From Tetramitus jugosus (Eukaryota; Heterolobosea; Eutetramitea; Acrasida; Vahlkampfiidae): a stretch of DNA of 64,000 bases. The translations under genes and the position numbers were made by a program. A model generated the notes under the pieces. That model made no database searches and was not told the DNA's origin. It saw only the letters and a program-made list of their open reading frames with translations. Position 1 is the stretch's first letter. Each line of letters begins with the position of its first letter. The DNA is taken from contig OW569361.1 in assembly GCA_937625935.1 (NCBI GenBank), forward strand, positions 461,390 through 525,389. The letters are read 5' to 3'. This document shows, piece after piece, positions 1 through 10,066 of the stretch.

Positions 1-1
1 C

Positions 2-439
2 TCGATTGGCAAGATTGCCTATCTGTCAATAGCTTGTCACACTGAAGCTCAATTTCGAACGAAATCTCAAGTATTCTGGTCCACGATTCACGCTCTGAAA
101 AACATTGAAACTCACAATCTAATGAGAGTTGATGGCCTTGTAGGTCTAGAAATCCTCAAGCAAGTGGAACACAGCCAGAAAAACTCTTCACCACAACAAC
201 AAGAGTATTCCATTGCCTTCTCCCGTTTCATTCAGAATTACTTTGTTCTTCCTCGACTTTCTGGCATTGAAATGGACCATCATTGTTCAGAAATATCTAC
301 AAAGGAGCAATTAGAGACCCAGTTGAAGGAGATGAACTTCCCTTGTGATGCATATGGTTTGCTAAGCGCATTTGTGAATGCCAATGAGTTTATTCGATTG
401 TGTTTGCTTTCAAGTACCATATTGCATCACGATAAATAA
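2..439 (+). CDS. 3' end of an unrecognised protein gene (partial)
   Basis: The frame is open from the left edge to a TAA at 437-439, giving about 145 residues of a C-terminal part whose start lies outside the window. The first in-window ATG is at 122, but the frame has no stop before it, so that ATG need not be the start. The sequence looks like an ordinary soluble globular protein, with a glutamine-rich patch and no membrane segment. I see no family signature. The biotin-ligase gene starts shortly downstream on the same strand, so the two are tandem and very close. A short hypothetical gene starting at 122 is the alternative. Confidence 0.5.
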   Translation, partial: SIGKIAYLSIACHTEAQFRTKSQVFWSTIHALKNIETHNLMRVDGLVGLEILKQVEHSQKNSSPQQQEYSIAFSRFIQNYFVLPRLSGIEMDHHCSEISTKEQLETQLKEMNFPCDAYGLLSAFVNANEFIRLCLLSSTILHHDK

Positions 440-530
440 CAATGCCAGCATGGTTGAGTCATTGTATTCCGTGCTTCAACCACAATACTATTTCCACGAT
501 CGACTTCTCCGATTCCGGATCAAAAAACGA

Positions 531-1589
531 ATGATCTCTTTTGTCTCTACCAGATCCAAACAACACATTTTTCGCTTTCTCTGTTCGGCCAACAATAAAA
601 ACATATCGACCAAAATGCAACAATCACAACAAGGTACACTGAGTCAATACTATCATACATTTGATCAGGTAACGGATCAAAATTTCGCGCCATTTTCGGC
701 CAAAAAGTTTCAAGCGGAGTGTCTACGAACGGAGCATGTCGGGCGCCATTTTTATCATGTGAACGAAACGAGCAGCACCATGGATTTAATGGATGCACTC
801 TGTCAGCCATCACTTCCCGCCGCACAATCCAATAGTCCGCTCTCCACTACAGGAGCACCCACAGGATTTTTAGTGTTGGCTGATGTACAAACTGCTGGCA
901 AAGGTCGAAAGGGCAGAGTTTGGCAGAGCTCTGCTTCTCAAAATCTTTACTTTTCACTGCTGTTTCGCTTGCAGAGCAGTCAGTTTGAGCAATTGATTAA
1001 ATTGAACCTTGGTCTCTCGTTAGCTACGGTTAAAGCTTGTCATGAGCTTGGTGCAACTGGTGCAAGGATCAAGTGGCCTAATGATATTTGGGTGCCTCTA
1101 TCCAATGAAGCACAACCATCGGCATCACAACCCTATGGCCACTATAGAAAGCTAAGTGGTATGTTGATTAATTCAAGTCAGATGGGTGATGAGATGAGGG
1201 CCAATTGTGGTATTGGTATCAATGTGAATCAACCGATTCAGTCATTGAAAGAACAAGGCAAGGATGTGGACGAGCTCAAGAATACTGGTATTTCACTGAG
1301 TGATATTGTGGGAAAGACCTTATCGCGTGAATTGGTGCTTGCAACCATCTGTAATCAATTGGAAGATGTTTTGAGTCTAAGTCTCGATAATTTATTGGCA
1401 CAATACACAAAGTATGATTTGTTGACTGGAAAGCAGGTGTATGTCCATGAGAGCAGAACTGGTGGAGCTGTCGAGACTCGTGAAGGTCTCGCAGTCGGCT
1501 ACAGCAAATTTGGTAATCTGAGAGTCCAATTCTCGGATGGTTCAGGAACCAAGGAACTACTGTCAGAAGAAGTCAGTATTCGATTGTAA
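531..1589 (+). CDS. Biotin-protein ligase (holocarboxylase synthetase)
   Basis: This enzyme activates biotin with ATP and transfers it to a lysine of biotin-dependent carboxylases. The biotinyl-adenylate loop is clear as GRKGRVW, preceded by a stretch ending in TAGK. It is followed by the family block with KWPNDIW and then KLSGMLIN and GIGINVNQ, which line the biotin/ATP pocket. A small C-terminal SH3-like domain with GYSKFGNLRV ends the protein. The frame is open from 378, but that would overlap the upstream gene. ATGs at 450 and 531 are both possible. I chose 531 because the residues after it are Arg/Ser/Phe-rich, like a mitochondrial presequence. There is no DNA-binding domain as in bacterial BirA. 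Confidence 0.88.
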   Translation: MISFVSTRSKQHIFRFLCSANNKNISTKMQQSQQGTLSQYYHTFDQVTDQNFAPFSAKKFQAECLRTEHVGRHFYHVNETSSTMDLMDALCQPSLPAAQSNSPLSTTGAPTGFLVLADVQTAGKGRKGRVWQSSASQNLYFSLLFRLQSSQFEQLIKLNLGLSLATVKACHELGATGARIKWPNDIWVPLSNEAQPSASQPYGHYRKLSGMLINSSQMGDEMRANCGIGINVNQPIQSLKEQGKDVDELKNTGISLSDIVGKTLSRELVLATICNQLEDVLSLSLDNLLAQYTKYDLLTGKQVYVHESRTGGAVETREGLAVGYSKFGNLRVQFSDGSGTKELLSEEVSIRL

Positions 1590-1850
1590 GCATTAAAAAA
1601 AAGTGAACCAATGAAAGTGATCCTGAAGCTTCGAATCGCTTGGTTGTAGACCATTCACCGCGTCTGTGATGTCTGACGGTCGCTTTTTTGCGCAGCAGCG
1701 GGAACTTCCAATTCCTGTGTGATCTCAACGTGACCCCCCAAAAACATCAATCATCCAGCCACTCTCTTTTTGGCCAAAAGCTTTTTGTTGTGACGTGCAA
1801 ACAGGAATTTGTCATAATTATCCTTCCACACACACAACATAAGAACAAGA

Positions 1851-3533
1851 ATGAGGAGACAACAAATTTCTGTATTTTCAAGATTGCTCATCTTAGCCTT
1901 CCTTGTGCTATCTTTTGCCAGCGTGCTCGTCCACGCTTCCAAGTCAAGATCCCACTCCAAAGCGAGAGCTCATGCAAGATCCAGAGCTCGTGCAGCTACT
2001 GCTACTACTACCAACAACGCTCAGAATTTCATGATCTGGAACAATGAGAATGGAACTCCCATGATTATCCTTCCACAGGGTATTACAAAGCCAATTGAAA
2101 CCATTTGGGCGTGCTATGGTGCATGGGATGATATGAACGGTGTCTCTGCTGCTATTAGAGCCATGATCCAGAGAGGTGTCGTCCCATACATTCAATCCTA
2201 TTGTTTCGGAGACAATGGATTGAGAGGTAACTTTGAAAAGGCGGTTCAATTTGATACTGCGATTGCACGGGCCATTGGTTCCTCTATTGCCTTTGTCAAT
2301 ATTGATACAGAGTGGGATGATGGAGCTGTGTTGGATATCTTGAGCAGTCCTGCTGGTATTCAGAGCTTCAAGAACAGAATTCAAGTCTATCGTCAATTTG
2401 CTCCAATGACCAAATTGTTGTCCAGTCCAGGTCTATGGAAGACAGATGCTCAATATGCTTGGTTCGCTCAGATTGATGCCTTGTTGGATATGAGAAGTAA
2501 CATTTTCTTTGCGACGAGCAATGAACGTAGTTGCTTGTTGAAGCCAGACGGTGTTTCGATTGGTGTGACTGGAAAGTCATTGAACGAAGCGCTTGCCATG
2601 GGAGATAAGATCAATGCTGATCGATTGAGATTCAATCGTCTGTGGGGCTCTTCTGCAACCAAGTACATCATCACTGGTGATGCTGCAGTGACTAGCTGTG
2701 GATGGGGTGAAACCAATCAAGCTGCTATTATTAACAAGTTGGTCGATCGTATGGATTGCTTGTATAGCGATGGATGGAGAGGTGCCAACATCAGAAACGC
2801 TGGTCCTGATAATTTGTGGGAGCGCGCCATGGGTGTTCAAAACGAAGGTCAATTTGTTTATTCCAATGGAGTGAATGCAAGAAATGCCATGAAGCGTGGA
2901 TTGGACAGAGCTATCCATATTATGAAGAATGGTGCAACTTGTGTGCCACCACCTCCAACACCTTTCACTGTTTCTCACATGAAGAGTTCCAGTCAAAATT
3001 GGGCTCAATTGACTGCTGATCCATCATTTGATGTTGCTGGTATTGTGTTGAACTACAATGGTCAAAGCACAAGATTGAGCAAGGCATCTTGGGGAGAAGA
3101 ATGGGTTGGAGCCGCTAACATTGCAAGTGGAACAAGCGTTCAAGTCGTGATTGAAAAAACTTCTGGCGGATCCACCACTGTTCAAATCGCCTGGTTGCAA
3201 TCTGACTCTGCACCAACTCCTTCTCCAACTCCTACACCTGCACCTGCACCTGCACCTACTCCAGCACCAGCACCTGGTCCAGCCCCAGCTGGTTCTTTGA
3301 CTGTAACTAACACTGGTAGCAATGAATGGTGGGCACAAGTTCAATTGAGTCCAAAAACAGGCATCACCAGTGTAACCATTTCTTACTTGGGTGTTATCCA
3401 ACCACTCAAGTTGGAGAGTTATGGTGACTGGACCTCTGGTTTGAGCTCCAGAATCCCATCTGGAACCAGAGTCACTGTCACCTATGTGAAGTCAGGATCT
3501 TCATTTAGCCAGGCCATTATTTGGGCTGTATAA
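1851..3533 (+). CDS. Secreted TIM-barrel-like protein with two C-terminal binding modules
   Basis: Residues 1-30 are a clear signal peptide (Arg-rich start, long Leu/Phe/Val core, VHA-S cleavage context), followed by a basic Ser/Arg/Ala stretch to about residue 50. Residues 58-362 look like a secreted glycoside-hydrolase-type alpha/beta barrel. A strand ending FVNIDTEWDD carries the acidic residues expected at an active site, but I cannot name the family. After PPPP at about 365 comes a beta module (about 368-450), a Thr/Pro/Ala linker (453-480) and a second beta module (481-560). Both modules have the Trp spacing and alternating strands of expansin-like C-terminal carbohydrate-binding domains. 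Likely role: binding and perhaps cutting a wall polysaccharide or other extracellular glycan. Function is inferred from architecture only. Confidence 0.7.
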   Translation: MRRQQISVFSRLLILAFLVLSFASVLVHASKSRSHSKARAHARSRARAATATTTNNAQNFMIWNNENGTPMIILPQGITKPIETIWACYGAWDDMNGVSAAIRAMIQRGVVPYIQSYCFGDNGLRGNFEKAVQFDTAIARAIGSSIAFVNIDTEWDDGAVLDILSSPAGIQSFKNRIQVYRQFAPMTKLLSSPGLWKTDAQYAWFAQIDALLDMRSNIFFATSNERSCLLKPDGVSIGVTGKSLNEALAMGDKINADRLRFNRLWGSSATKYIITGDAAVTSCGWGETNQAAIINKLVDRMDCLYSDGWRGANIRNAGPDNLWERAMGVQNEGQFVYSNGVNARNAMKRGLDRAIHIMKNGATCVPPPPTPFTVSHMKSSSQNWAQLTADPSFDVAGIVLNYNGQSTRLSKASWGEEWVGAANIASGTSVQVVIEKTSGGSTTVQIAWLQSDSAPTPSPTPTPAPAPAPTPAPAPGPAPAGSLTVTNTGSNEWWAQVQLSPKTGITSVTISYLGVIQPLKLESYGDWTSGLSSRIPSGTRVTVTYVKSGSSFSQAIIWAV

Positions 3534-3565
3534 ACGCTGAACATGATTCACTGAGCACCTCAACT

Positions 3566-4804
3566 TTATGATTGTTTTGATTTATTCGGTGTTTTTATCA
3601 CTACACCTTTCATGGGTTTCAACCGATCAATCATTGGTTGGGCTGGTGTTACACTCGTTATGTGTTCCATCATATCCTTTAACTTTAACATCTGCTTCTC
3701 TTCCTGCTTCACTAGTTTCCTCTTATCTTTGCTTGGTAAGATGATGGACCCCTTGGATGTGCTCCTTGTCATCTTCTTATGTAATTGTTCGTCCTCTCCT
3801 GGAGAATCGTCTCCACTACCTGTCGTTCCATTTACTGCATACTTCATTTTGACATGGATTGCTGGTAGTCGATTCGGGTCAACCTTCTTGATTAGTAGAA
3901 TATCTCCATTCTTTGTGTAAGTGTAATCTTTTCCTCTCACCTGAGAGAGAGCTTTCTCCATCTTCCTTTTCTCCTCCTCGTCTTCTCTTCTCTTTAATGT
4001 CTCCCATTGTTTCTCGAGTAAGAGTTTGGCCTGATTTGTATCTGACACCTTCTTTCCGTTCGTTAACCCAGATGATGTCGAGGATACATCTGTACTTGCT
4101 TTTGAAACTCGACCTGATGGTATCGTTTTCGAAAGTGTATTTCCATTGGAATGTTTCGGTTTTAAGGAAGATCTCAAAGAGCTTGAAGAATGACTATTAA
4201 TTGAAAGTTTGTTGCTCGCTGTTCTCGATGGTGTAACCGCTACCCCCGACGTATTTCCTAGTGTTCCTGAGTGATTCTTCGTCTTATCATTTACTTTGAT
4301 GGGAGACGATGTTGACGAGAGCACATTCATTGTGGACGGTCGTTTTTCTCTTCGTCCATGTTCCATCTTTCCAAGTAGAGATGATTGTTTCTCTAGCCTC
4401 TTCTTCACAATTATTGGTACACTACTTCTGGCCCATGAATCCGTTGGTATTCTCTCTGGTTCCTCTTCTATTGACCAACAAGGATCATCTCTCGTCTCTC
4501 CAGTGTCTCGATTTACGAACAACATGTCCAGCATGTGATTCATTTGAGCCATGACTGCATTCACCGCATAGGGAACACTCTTTTCATCATAGAAATTGTC
4601 TTCAATGCACTGTAACGTGTGCCGTAACAGGTCTTGAGTCAAGAAATAGCAATACTGCTCTCCAGATTCGATCACATGAGTCAGATCTTTCAATTCCTTC
4701 TCGAGTCGCTTCTCCTCTAGCGCAGCCACATCAACCACAATTGAAGATGAGGATTCTGTGACAATCTTCACAGGAGGATGAGATGATAGCGTTTGTGAGC
4801 TCAT
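3566..4804 (-). CDS. C2orf81-like protein (DUF4639 family)
   Basis: The protein has 412 residues. The N-terminal 150 residues carry the only recognisable part: a helical segment of about 70 residues, then DDPCWSIEEEPERIPTDSWA followed by RSSVPI. This closely resembles the 'DPxW..DEEP...TDSWAxGSVPV' block of animal C2orf81 proteins. The rest is Ser/Lys-rich and probably disordered, with a charged helix around residue 270 and another near the C-terminus. C2orf81 homologues are linked to ciliated or flagellated cells; that is family knowledge I recall, not shown here. The start is the only upstream Met and the frame is intact. It lies tail to tail with the secreted barrel gene, 32 bases apart. 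Confidence 0.6.
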   Translation of the reverse strand: MSSQTLSSHPPVKIVTESSSSIVVDVAALEEKRLEKELKDLTHVIESGEQYCYFLTQDLLRHTLQCIEDNFYDEKSVPYAVNAVMAQMNHMLDMLFVNRDTGETRDDPCWSIEEEPERIPTDSWARSSVPIIVKKRLEKQSSLLGKMEHGRREKRPSTMNVLSSTSSPIKVNDKTKNHSGTLGNTSGVAVTPSRTASNKLSINSHSSSSLRSSLKPKHSNGNTLSKTIPSGRVSKASTDVSSTSSGLTNGKKVSDTNQAKLLLEKQWETLKRREDEEEKRKMEKALSQVRGKDYTYTKNGDILLIKKVDPNRLPAIHVKMKYAVNGTTGSGDDSPGEDEQLHKKMTRSTSKGSIILPSKDKRKLVKQEEKQMLKLKDMMEHITSVTPAQPMIDRLKPMKGVVIKTPNKSKQS

Positions 4805-4981
4805 GACATTTAAATTTTCGTTACACCAGAATGCACTCTACACCTGTAAACAATTGACCGACAGAAAATGGCGCGCAAAAATTCGGAAAATCGTCAGGCA
4901 ACAACCAACAAAATGACCCACAATAAAGACAACAATAAAAGCTTTTGCAACACAATGAAAAGAACGAATGGGAACAAAATT

Positions 4982-5539
4982 TTACAACAATTTTCCAGAG
5001 CCTTCTTCTCTCAGATACTCACCCACATCTGCTTGATGGAAACAAACAACATCAGTTGGATGCAATTGTCTGCATTCTTCTGTGCTTCTTGCCACAACAC
5101 CAAATCCAAGTGGTGTGTCATTCATACTCATGACAACAACTCCTTGATATTGTGGTGTGTCTTCTGTCATTCTTCCTAGACCAGTCTTGACAACGTGAGA
5201 ACCATACAAGAAGCTTAGCTCAGCGTTTGGTTTGACCCAGATTTTGTATGGAGCAAATTGCGCCAAATAATCCAAACAAGTGACCTGTAGTTGGAATTTT
5301 CCCGTCTTTGTAAAACTTCCGAAACAAATTCCAGCGGACAATAAACGATCAAATGATATGTTGGAGGCTAGTTTGAGCATGCTTGTAGAGAGATAGTAGA
5401 CTTTGTTCTTGTGCAACCGAAACACATATTCTTCTCCTTCTTTCGTCTTCGATTGGAGCATGAGCTTAATGTTTCTACCCACGTATTTTGCTAATTTTTC
5501 AAAAAAAATTCGTGTTTCTTCTTCGGATAGTGGTCTCAT
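4982..5539 (-). CDS. NIP7: 60S ribosome biogenesis protein NIP7
   Basis: It begins [21 protein letters not shown], the characteristic NIP7 N-terminus. The N-terminal alpha/beta domain (about 1-95) contains HKNKVYYLS and [10 protein letters not shown]-type strands. The C-terminal PUA domain (about 96-175) includes [20 protein letters not shown], the usual RNA-binding surface, and ends DVGEYLREE. At 185 residues it is close to the usual length of about 180. In other eukaryotes the protein joins the pre-60S particle in the nucleolus and is needed for 27S pre-rRNA processing. The gene is unspliced, with 177 bases to the start of the C2orf81-like gene on the same strand. Confidence 0.93.
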   Translation of the reverse strand: MRPLSEEETRIFFEKLAKYVGRNIKLMLQSKTKEGEEYVFRLHKNKVYYLSTSMLKLASNISFDRLLSAGICFGSFTKTGKFQLQVTCLDYLAQFAPYKIWVKPNAELSFLYGSHVVKTGLGRMTEDTPQYQGVVVMSMNDTPLGFGVVARSTEECRQLHPTDVVCFHQADVGEYLREEGSGKLL

Positions 5540-5745
5540 TTTTTATAATGTGTGTGTGCGTGTGCGTGGAGTTGTTTTGTTGTGGTGTGGAGTGCTGATT
5601 GTCGATTTTGTTGCTAATTTTTTTTTTGTGGGCGTCTGTGGAAAAATTATTGTTTGTTGCAAGTAGTTTGTGCACCATGTGAAATTTGCTTGAACATTCA
5701 ACGAAAGAAAGAAAAATAATTTATTCCGCCTTGATCGGAGCGTAC

Positions 5746-6946
5746 TTACTGAGATCCGATAAAGGGCAATCGATTGAACAAGGAGAGGAATCGAGTGGCA
5801 AGTTTGGAGACTAGCGATTCCTTGGGCCGTATAGATACAATGTATGGTTCATACTGGACATGATTACTCAACCGATTGGTTCGCTTGACCAGCAGAATGC
5901 GCTCTTGTTTCTTTGTCACAAATGATCCTCCAAAAAACTTTCTCGTTTCAAAGAAGTAGTACTTTTGACCAGAGTAATCTTTTCCATTCGCATCAAAATA
6001 ATCACTCTGTGGTGCAATAATGGGTCTCACTGATTGCATCTTTTTTCCAAAGTATCCATGCTTCACATAGGCATTCAAACTCACAACATTATGAGCATTG
6101 AACAATGTTGTCGGCGTGGATGAAAACACCATGGGTATCAGATCAATGGTTTCCTCTTCTTCTTCTTGTTGTGCATTACTGTATGGTATTGGCAATGCAA
6201 ATGTGGTTGCATCAGATTCAATCACGTGTCGATGAACGCGTGTCGTTGGTTGTGGTGGTGTAGACTTGATCCTAATGTCACCACCAGAGTAAGCTTGTGC
6301 CAGAATGGCTGCATTGGAAATGTTTTGTGAAAATGTCATGACAGATATGAAATAAACAGCTGGTTTGAATGGTGGATTCGATGTCGCTGTAATCAATTCA
6401 CCAGGGTAGGATGTGTTCTCTTTCTTGGACCAAGTGGATTGAAATTGCTCCATTTGAACAGGCGTAGTTCTATCATCATTATTATTTTGTCCATTCATCA
6501 TGTAAAATTCAAATTCGCGCCATGATTATACACACACACACACACACACACATATATCCAATGAATTATTCAATCAATTGATTATGTGAGTCACAAAATG
6601 ATAAAAATGAAGCAGAAAAAACAAAAAAAGCTAAAGCTAAAACATACGTAATGTTGATTTGAGTGGTCGTGACGCATCCTGTGGATGAATCTTGATTGCA
6701 CAGCAATGAAACACTGAGTGCATTGTAGTTGACACCAGACACATTGACAAAAAAGTATTGTGGCTTCAGAGGATCAAGTGTCGATTTGAGCGTAAACGGT
6801 GTTTCGAGAGCTAATGGTATAAATTGAATTTTTTGAGCCGTACTTGATTTTGGCGCGAGTTTTGAGCTAGAAAGCGGAGCGGAGAATATAAGGAGAAGCG
6901 AAAGGAGGAGGAGAAGGAAAAAGGGTGAACGTCGACTCATGATCAC
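5746..6946 (-). CDS. Secretory-pathway protein of unknown function (two exons)
   Basis: Exon 1 runs 6946-6648 and exon 2 6469-5746 on the minus strand. The intron (6647-6470, 178 bases) has a GTATGT donor and a GATAG acceptor. Joining in phase 2 keeps the frame open and gives about 340 residues. Exon 1 begins with a strong signal peptide (SRRSPFF, a run of Leu, then SAPLSSS). The next 70 residues (KSTLDPLKPQYFFVNVSG, then N-glycosylation sequons) look like a beta-sandwich of the pre-peptidase C-terminal type. The rest has several NxS/T sites, an acidic Glu run and a basic C-terminus. No catalytic motif is visible. The intron carries a (CA)11 microsatellite. I do not recognise the family. Confidence 0.6.
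6530..6552. repeat. (CA)11 microsatellite inside an intron
   Basis: A perfect run of CA dinucleotides lies within the intron of the secretory-pathway gene. On the coding strand it is a GT-rich tract about 60 bases before the acceptor. Confidence 0.95.
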
Positions 6947-7460
6947 TGTAGTGTGGTGGTGATGAGAACCTTTGGTGTGAATTTTGTTGATGTTCTTGTT
7001 GATGTTGTTGTTATCGATGGATATTGTTTTCTCTCTTTTTTTTTATGGTGCCATAAAACACGTTCTGTTTCGTTCATGGAAAGCTTCTTGGGCAGAAAAT
7101 CGCATCAAGATTTTCCGATAAGAGCTTTCGACGACCTATTTTTTTTGAACTTGGGGTTTCGAATGTGGGGTTGGTGGATCCACATCCGATAACTTCTCAC
7201 TGGTTTTAGCTCTAACTTACGGATAAAGAACGTTTTGTTCCGGTTTGATTAATGTGGGGGCATAAAAGAGCGAAAATAAATCATTATTGGCACTGGTACT
7301 TGGCGAGTCGAAAATATCAAAGACCTTTCCGGTCTTGCATACCCGTGTGTAGGGTGGATGATCTGTGATAACAATACTCTGCACAACAACAATCCACAAC
7401 AAAAGTACAGCGAACCGATTTTACTATACACTCATTGTTCAAATAGTATTTCTTCAGAAG
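6947..7460. other. Intergenic region between divergent genes, no gene seen
   Basis: About 510 bases separate the start of the secretory-pathway gene (minus) from the start of the iron-redox enzyme (plus), so the region should hold both promoters. It is T-rich with short homopolymers. Open frames here are short, overlap in several frames and look non-coding. Confidence 0.5.
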
Positions 7461-8796
7461 ATGGCACCGAATAGCATGAATGAGCTGAAACAATCGATTG
7501 TCAACACTCCGCTGAGACAATTGTATTATGAATTGATGAATTATAGTGACTCAAAGAGGGAAGGTGAGAATCGATTCTCGAAGGAAGCCGAGAGAGCAAC
7601 TTCTCAGTTTCTAAAGCAGATGTTGACTATTTGTGACTCGAAATTAGAACAGATAATGTTTGAGTACTCTCCGAGAGCGCTCGATCGGTTCATTATGAGA
7701 AACTATGAAGGAACAATGGACTCCTATCAGAAGAACAAGAAAAATCCTTCTTACAACAAACACAATGCAAGACATTACCTTTTGCAACAAGCACCTGGAA
7801 AGTTAATCGATGGTTTATGGTTACAAAACACTGGTCAGTTGATTCGTGAGCAGTCAATATCGGAGGAAGAGAAACAAATGTGGACAATTTTGAATGAAAT
7901 TTTTGAGGAAGAGATGGGTGAAGGAGATGAGAAAAAGAATCACATTAATATTTATAGAAACTTATTGAATCAAGCTGGCATGAACTTACCTGAAACAAAA
8001 TCCAGGGAATTTGCTTTTCATGATTCATTCCAAACTGAATCGTTCTTATCACCTGTCGTACAGTTAGCACTATCACTGTTTCAGGAAGAGTATACTCCAG
8101 AGTTGATTCACTCTGAACTTTGAAGAAGCAGCGCTGTCAGTTTTGCAAATGGTTGATGCTGTCAAGGAAATTGGGTTGGACAATTATTACTACGTATTGC
8201 ATGTTACAATTGATAATCCTTGTACAGGTCATTCTGCTCAAGCGAAAGAAGCGGTCAACCTTTACATGAAACTTTTCAAGGATGGAAATCGAGGCTTGAT
8301 ATGGAGGAGGATATTGCGAGGTTACTTGTTGGCAACAATGATGGACTTTGAAAGTTTAAGCGAACAGATTCAACGAAAATCCGACCATATGGTAAGAGAA
8401 TTGATGATTGATTTGATTGAGAGGTATAAACCTTATGCTGCATGTCCAGTTCATTCCAGAGTTAGAATGAACGGAACCTCATTAGAGAGTCAGATGAAAA
8501 CCCGAACGGCTGAAGAGTTTCTTCTGGAGCTGCAAGAGTCTGCATGGATTGTTCACGGAGATCCTGACAAGAGCTTACTCTGTAAATCCATGTCGTTTGG
8601 ACATAAAATGTACAAGGTATTCTCTGAAGAAGATGAGACGATCGTTCGAAACTGGATATCGAGTCTAAAGGGAAGAAGAACATATCATGATTTTTCATCT
8701 GTGGAATTGAGATCTAACTATCTGAAGTCTGCGTACACACTGATTGCGTTGGTCAGTTTATTGTTCACATTGATACCTATATGTTTGATGAAGTAG
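7461..8796 (+). CDS. Iron-containing redox enzyme (haem-oxygenase-like fold), interrupted by a +1 frame change
   Basis: The first part (7461-8123, stop TGA at 8121) and the second part (open from 8122 in the next frame) are two halves of one protein. The first half carries HNARHY (from about residue 101) and ends TPELIHSEL. The second continues EEAALSVLQMVDAVKEIGLD, then HVTIDNPCTGHSAQA. Together they match the layout of the Iron_redox / TENA-like helical family, whose conserved His, Glu and Asp residues bind a metal pair. The join needs one base (T) skipped at CTT TGA A. This could be programmed +1 frameshifting, a sequencing error or a recent inactivating indel. No GT-AG intron fits. The C-terminus is hydrophobic (about 20 residues then LMK), suggesting a tail anchor. 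The start ATG at 7461 follows a CA-rich leader. Confidence 0.65.
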
Positions 8797-8997
8797 GATG
8801 GATTTCTGAAAAATCGACCATAGTTTGACTCTGTACAAGTCAAGTTTAAGCTTCTCCGCTACTAATCTTGTATGGCATCGCCCTATAAAATTGTCCCCAA
8901 AAATATTGAGCCCAAAGTAATTTCTTCATTATTCATTACGTGTATCCAAATCATATATCTGGACCAAACTTGAAGGAACGCCACAAAAAATAGAAGA

Positions 8998-9894
8998 ATG
9001 ATAATTAACATGAACCCTGACTTGAACATAGATTTGATTAGAGTAGTTCTAAGCGGGAAAGAAGTACCGAACATTGAGAAAAAGATTAACCAAGACAATG
9101 AAAATCTTGCTACCTGGCGTTCCTATCACTATGGTTTTACAAACCTAAAACGTTCTTCCTTATCAACTGCCGAATTTGAAAAAGTTGGTGAAAGAACTAC
9201 AGAGCAGGCGACCATCTATTTGATTCCTCACAAAATGAACCTAGGTGGTATCTGGCTCAAGAAGACTCAAAATGAAAAAACAACTCAAGTTTCCTATGCC
9301 TTAACATTTGTTTTTGTTGTGAGCAAGGACCATATTGTTATTGGCCAATATTCAAGAAAGAATCCAGGTGAATTAACTCAATATCTAAACAAAATTGGCT
9401 TCGATGATCTCTGTAGTATTGAGGAATTGGAACAACATAGCTACACAACACAAAAGCAAATTTTTAAAAGGAAGGATGGAGTGGAATGCCAGATTTGTGT
9501 TTCAGAGATGGACAAGTATATCTATTATCAACATGCAACCTTGAAGTTTAACTCAACCTGCTTTGATCAACCCTTATCCAGTGTGATGGCTGAGGATCTA
9601 AGACAACAATTTAACTTTCAAAAAGGGAGAAGCAGTGTTCTTGAATGCCTTCGTCTCGATTTTCCAGAAGAGTATAAACTGATCAAGCAAGTGGATTACG
9701 AGGGAGATGTTCTGGATTGTTACTCAGGATTCAATTACTTTGAAGACCATGATGAAGAGGAAGAGGAAGAGGAAGAAGAGATAGAACATGAATTTCCTCC
9801 AAGTAAGATTCCTTGGTCTCTGGAGGTAACCATTAATGAACTAATCAAGAAGATGAACATCCATATGAACAGCAAGAAGAGTGAGAATCAATAA
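8998..9894 (+). CDS. Unrecognised 298-residue protein with acidic tail
   Basis: The frame is long, intact and well composed, starting MIINMNPDLN (Met1 or Met5). The first 230 residues look like a mixed alpha/beta globular domain with several hydrophobic strands (SYALTFVFVVSKDHIVIG). A Cys pair (ECQIC) near residue 163 is suggestive but incomplete as a zinc site. Residues about 250-262 are nearly all Asp/Glu, followed by a basic helix to the C-terminus. No signal peptide or membrane segment is seen. Domain and function are not recognised. Confidence 0.55.
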   Translation: MIINMNPDLNIDLIRVVLSGKEVPNIEKKINQDNENLATWRSYHYGFTNLKRSSLSTAEFEKVGERTTEQATIYLIPHKMNLGGIWLKKTQNEKTTQVSYALTFVFVVSKDHIVIGQYSRKNPGELTQYLNKIGFDDLCSIEELEQHSYTTQKQIFKRKDGVECQICVSEMDKYIYYQHATLKFNSTCFDQPLSSVMAEDLRQQFNFQKGRSSVLECLRLDFPEEYKLIKQVDYEGDVLDCYSGFNYFEDHDEEEEEEEEEIEHEFPPSKIPWSLEVTINELIKKMNIHMNSKKSENQ

Positions 9895-9932
9895 TATTAA
9901 TAAATGTTGTTCTTGTCCTAAGACAATATTAA

Positions 9933-9970
9933 GAATTTTCTTTGTCTCTTGCTTGGATGAGTGAATAGAG
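9933..9970. repeat. Diverged duplicate of the RWP-RK gene's 3' region
   Basis: Here AAGAATTTTCTTTGT, then CTTGCTTGGA and TGAGTGAATAGAG, repeat the order seen at 10670-10715 inside the RWP-RK-like gene, with a six-base gap and a few substitutions. It looks like the remains of a second copy of that gene. Confidence 0.6.
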
Positions 9971-9986
9971 GAGAGGACGATGAGGC

Positions 9987-10066
9987 GATTTGATTTGATT
10001 TCAACTTATTAGGAATGAATTCAGCTCGGTCATCGATTGATAAACATCAACATAATGTTGAATTCC
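9987..10066. repeat. Repeat R1: direct arm plus inverted inner segment (partner at 11501)
   Basis: Bases 9987-10023 match 11501-11537 directly (37 bases, four mismatches), starting GATTTGATTTGATTTC. Bases from 10024 to 10066 (CTCGGTCATCGAT, then AACATCAACATA, then TGTTGAATTC) match the partner's next segment in the reverse orientation. The two copies bracket the RWP-RK-like gene. The stretch from 10067 to 10330 holds only low-quality open frames. Confidence 0.7.

Noticed and set aside
3024-3401. Minus-strand open frame with an Arg/Cys/Trp repeat
   Set aside because: It is the antisense of the Pro/Thr/Ala linker of the secreted barrel protein; the repeat comes from that linker.
5403-5666. Plus-strand frame of 87 residues
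   Set aside because: It overlaps the start of NIP7 on the other strand and its hydrophobic run comes from a GT-rich leader.
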